Source of the DNA: Pomacea canaliculata
Taxonomy: Eukaryota; Mollusca; Gastropoda; Architaenioglossa; Ampullariidae
Direction: 5' to 3'
DNA length: 64,000 nucleotides
Assembly: GCF_003073045.1 (NCBI RefSeq)
Contig: NC_037595.1
Coordinates: 14,606,252 to 14,670,251, forward strand
The position numbers were made by a program, and so were the translations under genes. Numbering within the stretch: the stretch's first letter is position 1; each line of letters begins with the position of its first letter. Of the stretch, positions 13,057-25,300 are shown piece by piece. The notes under the pieces are model-generated. The model saw nothing but the letters and a program-made list of their open reading frames with translations. It had not been told where the DNA came from and ran no database searches.

Positions 13057-16000
13057 GTGAGTACAAGTGTTTGTTCCCTACAGCCGGCCATCAGTGTTGT
13101 AGTCCACCTGTTCTCCTCACCTGTACCTCTTGTCACTTGCACCTCGTACAGGCTAGTCTGACAGCAATTTTATTTTCATCCAGCAGAGTTAAATTCATTA
13201 TAAGATGCTTATTACAAAATATGAACTTAAAAATCATTAGCTACACGTAAAATATTGCAATTCTCACCTGAGTTTTAGAAAGAGGTTAAATCTTTATTTC
13301 CTGCTATGTCATGGAGGTAGGTTCGCGATTGAGCATTAGCACATTAAGCTCCAGGTAGGCACCTCAGTGATATCAGTCGTTAGAATTCAGGACAATCCAA
13401 ATGTGTTTTTTCTTTTTAAAAAAAATTAAAGTGCATTTAAAAAAAAGAAACTCTCAGTGGTCTGCTACCTTGCCAGCAAAGTTCGCCAAGTCTGATCACG
13501 TGAGCCCGAAGCTTGTAGGTAAATGTGGACCGAATGCAGAACGGGGACCATAGAGGTCCGGCAAATAAACGCGAGGTTTTGGTCATTAAGTCTACAGACA
13601 TAGCCGATAGAGATAAGAAGTAACGGGAGGAAAGAAAGCAATGGCATGGCTGTGTTCTGTAGTCACGTGCTGTAGCTACTTAGCCGCTAGAAGCTCACCT
13701 GACAAGGTGAACGTGGGAGACTCATAGTTGCCTGTACGCAAGTCGCGAATATGAAGGGCCTCTTATTCAGACATTTGTTGAATATCAGACATTTGTAGGC
13801 AATTCTTTTTTCATTTGGTCGTAAAAACAGTTTGTTACATCGACGTGAAAACAGTTTTGTCAAGCACTGTCACAAAGTTGACATCTTTGCGGTACAGAAT
13901 GTCTGCCAGTGCTCACGGCGGCGACCACGTAAGGTTGTGGCGGCATTTGACTACAGGGTAAACAGATTTACAAACATAATAGTTAATGTGCAAGTTTGTG
14001 ATTAGCAAGAGCTTCTCAGTGCAATGCATTGCTAACAAATTACTCTCATTACCCCTCGTTGTCTCACTCGCTTGATGTGTTTCACCGACTGGATGCTCTC
14101 CCTTCGCATCTTGTAACGTGTTTTGTCTCGGGTAGGTGGGGGTCACAGGGTTACAGAAGAGAAACCCTCCGCATTCTCGATATTTTCACGTGTTTTCATA
14201 TGGTAGTTTTGGTTATGTCATCAGCACCTGACCCTAGCAAGACACCGTAGAAGGGCCTGTGAACCGCAATAAACATTCAGTAAAGTGCAGAAGATTTATA
14301 AATAAAGGAGAATGTGTGAGTGTGTGTTTCTAGGCGGCTGTTGAAACCCAATCGACTGACCGAGTTGATTACACTATTTTGGTAGATTCGAGATGTAGGT
14401 TTGCCCAGAGCATGTTTATTTTTTTATCATTATTTTCTGCCTTGATAAAATGCGTTTTGTGTCATCCTTCATCTTGCTCCGTCCGTGTTTCTGGTCTGTT
14501 GTTGTTTTCGCTTCGTCAGTGCCAGGATGTTGCTGTTTTCAAATATGTTGCCCTATAAACGTTTTACTGGGCTGAATTTACGGTCACTTCATAGGTAAAA
14601 ACTGGTGCTGGTGAGAAGGAAGATCTGTCACTGCTCGCTACATGGAGAGACACTCAAATGTCTACTGACGAGTGTGAAGGTGAAGACTGACTTTATCTCA
14701 CCTGTCTTAACTGTCAGCTGCTGAGGGTCCCTTTGTACTGTGGCTATCACTATGGCAACGAAAACATGTCTTCTTTCTTTAGTTTAGACAATAACAGCCC
14801 CAAAGGATATCCGATGAGACCCTTTATCAACCATCTGGCCACAGACTGTTGCTGCTGGAATCGCCACTTGTGCAAGAAGTGCAGCAACCTGTCAACTCTT
14901 GTCATTTTGACAGACCTCTTAAATGGATTGTAAAGTGCCTTGAGTCTGGCAGATGCTGGAGGAACACGCCATGCAAATATTATTATTACTACTACAGTGG
15001 CTCCAAATGGAAAGGAGTACAAGGCAAACAAATATTGCAAGAAGCTTTACCAGGCACAACAAACGTGGAGAATGTCATTTGAGATGGCGATGACGAGAAC
15101 GAGACAGAGGAAGGGTTGGGGTGAGGGGCGGGTTCACTGCAAAGCTGTTGCCGAACTTGAGCTGCAGGAAAGAAAAATCAAGAGGATAAGTGTCTCACTA
15201 ATTCGTTACACAAGGTTGACGCACACGAAGTCAGATCGAAAGTCACAGCTGGAGGTGAGCTGCAGAATGTTTGTGTGTGTGTGCGCGCGTGTGCAGGATG
15301 AATTTGTGTATCTGCCGGATTTTTGAGTTACATATCCTTCCCCCAGTTACAGTGCATTATGTTGAACGATTAGTTGACAGATGGGAGAAGGGAGCGGGGG
15401 AGAGATGCCAACCGTTTGTAAGCGATCTTGTCTCCCCTTATTTCAGAGGGCGGTCCGGTGTTAGCGCCTGTCACCAATACACTGGAGGCTGGCTGGCCTG
15501 GGTTCATATTTCATCTCGGCAAGCTGTTCTTTCTTTGCATGTAACATCTGTTTACAGGCTGGCTGCCTTGCCGCGATATAAGCTTACCTGCTAGCTCGGA
15601 ATAAAACACCAACCCGTCCCCACCCCAATCTGATTTCAGTTTCTTGATTTACACGACGCAGGGTAGTGCACCGGGTGGCCTGTGAGGTGCCGCCTGACAG
15701 TCTTGCCTCTACAACAGAAAAAGATAGCAAGTCATTTCTTTTTTCTCAGAATACTTTGAAATAATTTTAATTTAAACAGGATTTCTGGCTCTTGAACGTT
15801 AGAGACACTTCTTACGAGCAACATTGACCGTTTCCTGGGAAATTAGCTTTAGCTCCCACTTTGATGTTTTATGAACATAGTTCTGACTTTTTTTTTTTTT
15901 TTTTTTTTTGTGAGACACCTTCTTTGACAGAGTTCGACAGTTTTGTGAAAATAACAGGAAAACGGGTAAGCATGACGATGAGACGCCGATAATGTCAGAT

Positions 16001-17700
16001 GTCAAGCGGCAGAAGGTCAACACCAGGCTATTGATTGTCAGTGCCAGAGGTTCTCAGACAAGGGAGCTGTACCATCAGCCAAACCTAATTTCAAATCGAC
16101 AATCGACCTCCTGCTCTCATGGTATCGATTCTGGCACCTGCTTTGTTGGTCATGATACGACTGACATATGTAGTTCAGGGGTCACTGTCGCGAGCACCGG
16201 GCACTCGGTACACGGTGCCAGCTGTCATGTCACCACGCACGTGCATCTGCGTACGTGTCCGTCCGTCCGTCATTCCAGGAGCTGCGACTGGAAGAATTGT
16301 CATTTTGTCATTTAGGAACGAACGCACGTCAGCCTTGTATTCACAACGACGACCCGTCTCATCCAGCTGTCCGCAGACGAAGATAAATTGCTCGGGACCG
16401 TCAGTTGTGACCGGCTTCTAGTTTGATGAGCTGAGTTCAGTTTATTGTCCACCTGTCTCTGCCCCGAGACAGTGACTGAGCACTTGCTCTGTGTAACCGG
16501 GAAAGCAGACAGCAGCTGCTGTCACGACAGATGACACTTTGAGAGATGTACATCCCTCGTCCGTTCTCGCGCTGTAACAGCTTCCGCGCGGACTACATGA
16601 CGACGAGAGCGATGGTTTTCGCGAGATGAAAGACCGAGGCCTGGCTCACAGCAACATGTGGCAACTTTTAGCATCATATACACTGTCGGCAGCTTGTGAA
16701 CAATACAAACTGCATTTGAGCAAAGTTTTAGCCAAGGATGGCCGTTAGTCCACTCACACTGCGGCGTTATACGAGGAATGGATGGAAGGACCACAACTAG
16801 TTTATGCCTCCCGCCCCATAGAAAGTTTAGTCCAGAGAAAAGATTTTCGCTTGTTTGAAGGAATACACTACTGGCCTAAAAAAACAACAACCCGGAGACA
16901 TTCCAAGACATAATTTAGTCAGAAAGATACCAACATAGTTGCAAGTGGACCTAGCGAGGTTTCCAACATACACCTTAATTAAACACCGACCTTAATTTGT
17001 CAACAGTGATCGCATTTGGTGTTTGTGTGGCCGGACCTCTGTCCCTAGAGTGACCAGTTATAATTAAGCACAGTGTAATAATTAAGCATTGTGCCGGGAT
17101 CCCGATAAGAATCGAGAGTAATCCCATCAGGTGTTGACCGGAGTTGTCACCGGCCTGTAATTACAAAGTGCATTTAATTAAGTAACAACACTAGTTCCTG
17201 GTTCAGTGTGTCAGTTTGAGTTTTATACACGGGCACACAGCACTGTTGAGGACAGAAAGTGTATGACAAGTGGAGTGCAGTCGAGGGGATGTAACATCAA
17301 GTACGTCACAACATGGCCAGGATGGTATCGGGTTCCCGGGGGGTGGCGACTGAGAGCATCCTTATCTCCCGGCGCGGTGTAAGTGTCGGCTGCACTCCAA
17401 GCAGCCGCAGGCAAGGCACATGCGTAACAAACTCCAGACTTGACCAAGAGGCATGCACACCGTTACTGGAGCATGCTGGGTATGGAAACAACTCTGAGAG
17501 AAAAAGAGAGAAAAAAATCAAGAGGGCGCGGAGAGCGGCGGCATGTTGCAGGAAGCAGAAAGCAGTGCAGGGGAGATAGCACACTGACGAGAGAAGATAA
17601 TTCAGGCCGCCTAGTCCTGTGGTAGACAGCAGACCTCATTATCAACTTCCCTGAGAATCCACTCCATCCTACCTACCTACCTTTATCGTCATGGCAGAAC
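13057..17700. other. intronic or intergenic DNA between the two anchor exons
   Basis: Apart from the SINE at 15452 and a SINE-like tail at 14925-14995 with an ATT run, I recognise nothing. If the 12.5-kb exon joins 26551, this is part of its intron. Confidence 0.5.
15452..15620 (+). mobile_element. tRNA-derived SINE, second copy of the same family
   Basis: It shares gttagcgcctgtcaccaata with the 20-kb copy, then gggttcatatttcatctcgg (B box), gcatgtaacatctgtttaca and ggctggctgccttgccgcg. It is clearly diverged from the other copy, so both are old inserts. Confidence 0.75.
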
Positions 17701-18723
17701 TAGGAACCGCCAATCTCACCAATTCCTAGTCCAGAGGTCATCGCGCGGCCAAAAAGCGAGCGAGTGTAGCCGCGGCGGTGGCAAGTCAGACCCGAGTGGG
17801 GAGCGGCAGTCAGGCAGCCAGCAAGCCGTCCGTCCGGCAGTGTGGTGCGCGCGTGCGTGCGGAGTGTTGTGGCTGTCAGCACGTACAGCGGGTCCAGTCT
17901 GGCAAATGGTCGCTGGCTGCTGATGTACGTCATGCATGAACACTTGTAGCCGTGACCACCACCACCACTACTGTTTCTGCCCTCGTCTTGCCACTCCTGT
18001 CTCCGTGTGTCTGGTATGGTATGTCTGTGTGTAGGGCGGCGTGCCAGGCGCTGGTGGCAGACAGACCTGACGCCAGTTAAGCAGCAAAGCCGGGGAAGAC
18101 GCGATACCGCCATGCGGCCATGATGCGCCACGCGCCCGCCTTCTCCATCTCTCATGCCAAGCACGCGCATCGGCGGCAGAAGGAAGAAGCGCGTGAGGTC
18201 GACACACGAGCTGTGTGTGTGCGTCATCCTTGCTGCTGTAGTAGTCGAGCACGATGTGGGAGGGACATGGAAGACGTGTTGAGGGCTACAGCAGGTCGCT
18301 AGCCACCCTGCCAGAAGGATAAACCGTCATCTCAGACTCACGTGACGCGAAGGGAGGGGTAAGGAGACCGCGCCACACTACGAAAGGGGGAGAGAGGGGC
18401 AGGCATCAAGCTCCTCGCACACGAGCGGCACGACGGAAAGCCAACAGGTGTCCGCGCGACAGGCTGGCGGCGGGCTGCCCGTCACAGACAGCTGGCGACA
18501 TGCGACTGGCGACGAGCGGTGCCTGGCGGTGTCGGAGCACGTCGGCAAGACGCGAGCGGCGGCCGCGCGGCATCCTGACCACAGCGGCGGAAAAGCAGGG
18601 CCTGAGCGAGTACGCTACCACTACGCTTTCACCAGTCGACCCGAGTCAAGGGGCTTCGCCACCACCACCACCAGTAGCAGCAGCACCACCATCACTTCCA
18701 GCACCACCCGTCCCGCGGCGAGA
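17701..18723 (+). promoter_or_regulatory. GC-rich probable promoter and 5' UTR of the 18.7-kb anchor exon
   Basis: A CpG-rich kilobase leads directly into the coding exon with no need for an upstream intron. Long minus-strand frames here (for example 17700-18227) are compositional. The frame of the coding exon is open from 18448, so part could be translated. Confidence 0.5.
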
Positions 18724-19342
18724 ATGCGGAAGGCTCGCAGGGCAGCGACCTCTGGCGGCGGCTCCGGAAAAGAGTTGCTGGTGTTTACAGTCTTCCTGGT
18801 GGTGGTGATGATCACCTTGTCGCAGGTGCTTGTCGTGCATCACAAGTACAACGTGCGCTACGGCCAGGGCGCCAAGCCGCGCAGCATCAGACTTAAAGCG
18901 CAGCAGGAGTTGCGGCAGGTGGAACGCCGCATCGCAGCACTGCGGCACCAGAACATCCCGTCGCTGCAGCAAGCCGCCGAGTCGCTCCAGAAACATGTCT
19001 TCATCAGCCGCATCGCCAGCCTCATCCAGCGGGCCACCCATGAGTCCCGCCACCTGATGCAGCACAGGCTGCAGCCGTCCAATTCCTCCAACCACTCGTC
19101 TTCCTCCACCTGGTCGTCTTCTCCGGTGTCGGCGTCGCAGTCGTTGCTGCTGTCGGCGCTGGATTACGACCTGCAGGAGACGGACATCGACGCCAGTGCC
19201 AGCTTGTCGGAGTGGAATGTATCCGCCGCCTCGTGGGGCGATAACGACAACGTCACCGACGATGAGTTGGAGGGAGGACCAGCCAACATCACCACACCAT
19301 CGCCAGTACAACTACTCTGCCCCGAGGAACCCCCTCTGTTAT
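18724..19342 (+). CDS. glycosyltransferase exon 1: cytoplasmic tail, membrane anchor and stem
   Basis: The chosen ATG at 18724 has A at -3 and lies 15 residues before a single hydrophobic span (about residues 17-37, including LLVFTVFLVVVMITL), the usual spacing for a type II Golgi anchor. The frame stays open back to 18448, so a longer N-terminus cannot be excluded. After the span comes a basic, Gln/Arg-rich helical stretch and then a Ser-rich stem with several N-glycosylation sequons (NSS, NHS, NVS, NVT, NIT). The exon closes with LLCPEEPPLL, the conserved start of the catalytic domain, whose Cys pairs with the Cys of SDC in the next exon. The donor is GTGAGT at 19343, phase 1. Confidence 0.85.
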
Positions 19343-22300
19343 GTGAGTTGATGGTTGGAGAGGTGTCAGAGGACGATGTCCTGTTTATTAGTCACAGAGC
19401 CGCGAGACGACTTACTACAACTGTTACTTACTGATACATATTGTTTCCGATGATACACAATGTTGTACTTGTCTCTACACTCATCTCGTTTCCTCGTCTC
19501 TTACTGTGCTCAGTAGGTTCTCGCGCATGTTACACATATATGCTTGAATGTAGACCTGACTATGTCACTTCTCCGTGCACGTGCACACAGTGTCCTGCCA
19601 TTGTTTACACCATCACGTGACTTGGGCGTTATAGATGCTTCTCAGAGGATCGCGCCTCTCGACAGTCAGTAAACAATTGGTAATAAATAGCTTTGAGTAA
19701 AGTTTGACTTTAAACACAAGAAATAAATAGGAGTAGACAGTTGGTAGTAAACATTTAGCTGAAGACAAGAACAGTAAAAAATAATAAGGAATTGGCTTTA
19801 GACACGAGCAGTAAACAAATAGAAATAGACAGTTAGTTAACTGTAAACAGTAGTAGAGAGCTGACAGCAGACAATGGACTTTAGGCACAAACACTAGAGG
19901 ACTGTGTAGATGATGGTGGAAATGTTCTTAAAGGGAACCACTTGCAGGCTAGATCGCACATGTGTGTGCTGTGTGAGATCACGTGATAATTTATTTCACT
20001 TTGGCAAATGAATCGAAATCACGTGACTGGCAAGACTTGCACTTGGTGCTAGCGGGACAGACGAGCACCATACCACATATTGCAAGAATCCTTGTGCCGG
20101 CATTTAGGGAGGGGATCAGGTGACACAACGGTTAGCGCCTGTCACCAATACAGTCAGGGTTGAGTGTCCAAGGTTCAGCTCTCGTCTCGGGCACGCTGTT
20201 TTTTCTCTGCATGTAGCATCTGTTTACGGGGCTGGCTGGCTGCCTTGCCGAGTTGCTGGCTCGGTGTAAAACAACAATCCCACCCTCCCACCTTTCAGTC
20301 GCAGGGGAGAGGCTTGTGTGCCCATCTCTTTCGCCGTCTTCCCCTAACTTAGAGGCGGTCAGCACCGGAGTCAGAGAAGTACACTGCCACCCGGATATCA
20401 CATTGAAAAACTAACAAACAAGAAATAAAAAAAATTTGCGTGACCATTAATGCACTACAATATAGATTATTCCCAGTCCTCATTTTAGCAGTTTCCTCAG
20501 TTTCCTCCATTCAAACTCCTTTTTGCTAATATCCCCTCCCGCATCCCCCAAAACCCGGATATTGCTCGTTTATGTTGTGACCAGCACAAGTCCGGTTGAA
20601 ATTCTCTGCCAACAGTTTGTGCCATGTCCCTGAGTGATGCACGGTAAACTCGCTGTCAATGTCAGCAGTCTCTGGAGATGCAAGATGTCATGACAATCAT
20701 TACCGGGGCTGGGCCGGAAGTGTTAGTACCCAGCACTCCCTGCGCATGTCTTTCACACATTTAATTACGAACAGTCGGACGCAGACGTGATGAGCCTTTC
20801 ATCCTTTGAGCGCAGCCTGCTTCGTTCCTGTACTTGTTCCCGCCATCTATCGCAGTCTCTTTCCCATCATGCCTTACTTCATGTCACGTGGGTTGTTTGT
20901 GGTCTTAGTGCACGAAGTACCCACTCGTCACGTGGTCACGTGGTCCCACCCTAACCCCGACACGGACCCACACTCAAGTCGCCCGAGGTTCTCGCCCTTC
21001 GTGATTATCGCCCCTGACTCACTTCCGGCAACAGGAATGTCTTCTCGGATAGGAAGTCTCAAATTCTTAACTTTTATTTCAGACAGAAATGCATTTGTCA
21101 TGCGTTACCGAGGGCATTACCGGCTTTAATTTAGTTTTCAATCTCTCACAAATTAGTCATGCCAAATGGGCCGTGTCCTGTATGCTAATGAGCCGTGATG
21201 TCGGATGGTGTGGGATTTGCCTGTATGCTGATGAGCCAACTGAAGTGTGTTCGCACACGGCCATCATAGCTGGTGGATGTGAATGTTACAGGAGGCTGAC
21301 CTCACGGGGTCATCGCGATACTCAGGGGCAGGCGCGTGCGGCAGACTCCCATAAATCATCACAGTCCTGCATCCAGCAGCTGATTGCATATTTCTTTATT
21401 TAGACATGCTGGACTCGCTCTGTTTATACAGTTTAACGGAAAGGTTTTAATAGAAAATCATTAACACGACACGATTATTAGAACTGCGAGAACTAAAACT
21501 GTTTATAATAATATGATTGATTGAAGCCGGACTTCCGCCTCGAGTATCATTTCTCTCGGCACTTGTTTACTCAGGGCAAGTGAGTGGCTTCCGTGATAAA
21601 AGCAGCGAGAGGGAAAACCGTTCGCACGCAGTGGAGGAAGTGGATGAAAACATGCTTACATCCCTCACTGGTGGAAGCCACACTCACACTGGCTTGTTAG
21701 GTGGGCTTACTGACAGATTGAATTCATCACATTCTCTCTACTGGTAAAAATACAATGTTAAAGGTCAAGATGCCAGAGTTTATTGCTGTAGGTAGATGTA
21801 GATGTTCACTGTTTCTATACTCCCTTTACTTATCCTGATTTATCAGGTTCTCATTCACTGCTTGTAGATAAATCAGGGTTTCAGTCGATTACCCGATCGG
21901 GATACGAACCGGCAAGATCAGGTTTTGTAGTAGATTGCAGGAAACTATTTCTGGAAGTAAACGAGTGCTTGTTCTCTGTGATCGAGCTGAGTATTGCAGA
22001 TGTAGTTTCTTAGACACAGTTCGATGCCCTCGTGGGTAAAAGGTTAGTACACGGATCATTAGGGGCGTTCTGCAGAATTTTTAGGAGGAGAAATATGTCT
22101 GTCACTCCATTCTGACAGTCGGCGTAGGTGTGGTTTGTTGTCATTGACCTGCTGTGCATGTTGCTGCTGGAGTGGCTTGATGTTGATGTTGGAGGGTTTG
22201 TCTTGTGGATGGACGGTCGACATTGTGACTATACTTCGTATTCATAGAGAAAGTTCAGCTGCGGTCTTCCTTCCTTCTTGAGATCAGAACAGCTGGAACT

Positions 22301-25300
22301 TAATTGTGGGACATTTGTTTGTATCGTGCAGTGACCTGGAACCATGATAAACAGCAGGTCAGCTGCTGCTTGAGTGGTGGAGGGTCAAGGTGCTTGTTCC
22401 ACTCAGTAATGTCAGACGACAGTGTTCGTTTGCCGAGATATTATAATGACGGCTATAACAAGGCACTCACTGTAAAAGTGCACTCGACATATCTCGGCTC
22501 AGCAGTTGCCATTGTAGATCACAAAGAATCAGAAAGAATAAGAAGTAGGCGTTATAACCAGAAGAGACAACACAATGTATGACAGCGCCTGGCAGTCTAG
22601 TTGCCCGTTGGGAGGTTGATGATGGCAGACAAGTTGTCTGTAGTATTTAGCCATAAATATTTTATACTCGTTTGATGGTGTGGTATTTCCCCTCAAGTGC
22701 TACGTGTTGTTGCATGATGGATGGTGCTGATGCTTCAATAGAACTTCGTGTCTGATTATTGCATCTGCTTAAGCAAGTCATGTTCTCAACATTTTATGTG
22801 TAATATATAGTATATATTGTTTCATAAAAGTATGATTAAAGTCCACAGGTATCCACAGGTGTCACAACATCTTTTACTTAGCATTAGCCACACGCCCTTT
22901 GTTGCGTAAGAAAACACCTGCACCTGCCTCGGGCAGTCACATGATCCTTGCGTTTCAGCACGTTTTGTTTTCTTTGAAGTCTTGAAATAGCCCTGGTGGT
23001 GTAGGTCTGGTAGCGGCTGCCACTGTTGGTGTTGATGAATTGAGGTGGTGCACACACGCGCCAGGCGATCGCCTTCTGGGACTGCCGTCCTACGATACGT
23101 ATCGATTTCCCACACAGTGAGTGGTGCTCAGCTGCTTCATGTCGCGGGCGTGTCAGCCAGTTCCTGCACTATGTATGCACTCAGTGATGTCCCAGGCGAT
23201 GCAAGTTTTGATGTCAGCCGTCTGATGTTCCCTCGGTCCATATTCTTCCCCTGCTGGCTTTGCAAGGAGCTCTCGCCAGGTGGCGGCAGTGTGGTCACAT
23301 CATCTGCCGGCTGTGTTGTTGAGATCAATATGGCGGCAGCGAGGCCATCGATCTCCAGGAGGTGTACCCCCACAAGCTTGCTTAACCCCTGACCCTCCAG
23401 CCCCCTTCCTGCCTTGCTCATTTTCAGTCTCCTGCCCGTTTCCTTCCTGACGTGTTGGCGGATTTGTGGGCAGGCCCCTCGCCACCCAGCCACTCTGGCA
23501 CGTGCCGGCAAACAGCGTTTTAGCCTCAAGAAAAAAAAAAAATTCCAGACCCGACAGAACAGACACTTTCAGGGAGCGACTGTTCCTGCAGCAGTTTATG
23601 TGCCAGGTGTGTGTTATTGCAGGAAACGCTGCCGCACGTACGCACATACCAGCGCGCGCGCACACCCACCCACACACACACTCTGGGGTGGAACACATTA
23701 ACACTAAAACACTAGAACACTTGAGACCTGCCGCCACAAAATGAGTCGTAAATCGGAAATTTGAGATTTTGCAAATTGGACTTTTTTACAATAAACTGGT
23801 CTTGACCTTTCTTTTAATACTCATGTTGTTCTAGTCATAAAAAGAGTGAGTTATAAAGGTTTAAAGTGTCCGAGACCCAGTGACACAAAGTTGACCCTAG
23901 TCACCTTTCTCAGCCCCTGATGACACGTTGTGTGCGACTTGAGACTCATTTACTGGTGGTGGGTCTCATTAGGTTTGGTACAGGAGGTGTGAGCTTTATT
24001 AATGCTGAACACTAAATGTTTGGTGTGGTGCACCAGACATGTCTGCTCGCCAAAAAGCAAGGAACAATGTGCAGACCACGTGACAACCGTTACCTTCCTG
24101 TGACCTACTTTCACGTAGCCGTTTGAAAGGCCCACGGGGTTGGCACAAAATAAAAACCCGAGGCTTTTTTGGCGAATGGAAGCTGAAACTAGTACTTCTG
24201 TCTGGAACTAGCACTCCCTCCTTCTGTTGCTGTACTCGATCGCTTCCCTGCGTCATTCGCACTGCGGATCTCATTTCTTTCTTCGCTCTCTCTCTCTCGG
24301 TCTGTCTCTCTTTCTCTTATATTTGAGCATCTGATGTGAAGGTTTCTTAAACACACCAGTGAACGGCTGTTCTAGTTCCCTGTCTACATGATGACTAAGC
24401 GAACAAGTGGACGTACATCTGAGGTATTGTGACCCTGCGCTAAGCTCCCCGGATTGTGTGGATTGAATGGATTTTCTGGGAAAGGCCGTTGTTGTTGTTG
24501 CCGCCATCGGTTAGATATGCAACAGATGATAGCATATGTTTCAGATTGTAACTGCTGGCAATGTGAGAGAGTATATTGGAAATGTGAATGTTTTCGCTTC
24601 TTGAGATACTCAGGCAGCTGTTAGGCGCTGGATTTACATATCAAAAAATCTATGAACCAGGAGTTGTACATAAAAACCTGTAGCTGCATGTACTGTGTAG
24701 TACACTAGACGAACACTAACAGCATGTAGCTGTAAATATTGTGCGTCACAAAGCCTGTAACTGCAAGCACGTACGTCACAAGGTTGTAAACACTGTACAT
24801 CACAAAATATTCATCTACGTCACAAGTCTGTAGCTACAAGCACTGTGTGTGACAAAGCCTGTGGATGTATACACTACACACTACAAGCGCTGTACGTCAC
24901 AAGTCTGTAGCTACAAGCGCTGTACGTCACAAGTCTGTAGCTACAAGCGCTGTACGTCACAAGTCTGTAGCTACAAGCGCTGTACGTCACAAGGTCTGTG
25001 GATGTAAACACTACACACCACAAGCGCTGTACGTCACAAAGCCTGTAGACAAGCGCTGCATCAGTCGCCGCTCATTGATTTCACAGTTGCCATCAGCAAC
25101 ACAGCCTCCACAGCAGCAAGCGCTCGTTTCCGTGTTGCTGCAGCAGCACAGTTGCAGTGCGTGATGTCTACACTTGCCAAGTGCTCCAGCATACAGTAAC
25201 ACACATCTACATTAGCACACGTGTGTGTGTGTGACACACGTTGAAGCTGATACAGTTTGACAGTTTACCTACAGTAGTTGCCTGGTGTGTAGACCTGTTC

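Noticed and set aside
12714-13250. 178-codon frame as an independent protein starting at 12714
   Set aside because: Its first 25 codons have low third-position GC, unlike the overlapping frame there. The coding signal switches frame near 12790, so the true start is 12607.
17700-18227. 175-codon minus-strand frame
   Set aside because: GC-rich, His/Arg/Cys-rich with no domain. It lies in the putative promoter and is best explained by composition.
18646-19311. 221-codon minus-strand frame
   Set aside because: Shadow of the GC-rich membrane-anchor exon on the plus strand, which has the family motif and a valid donor.
24881-25003. CRISPR-like regular 30-bp repeats
   Set aside because: The units abut without unique spacers and lie in an intron of an animal gene, so this is a minisatellite.
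24865-25164. Open frame with a repeating SAVRHKSVAT peptide
   Set aside because: It is just the 30-bp minisatellite read in one frame. The unit length is a multiple of three, so it stays open by chance.
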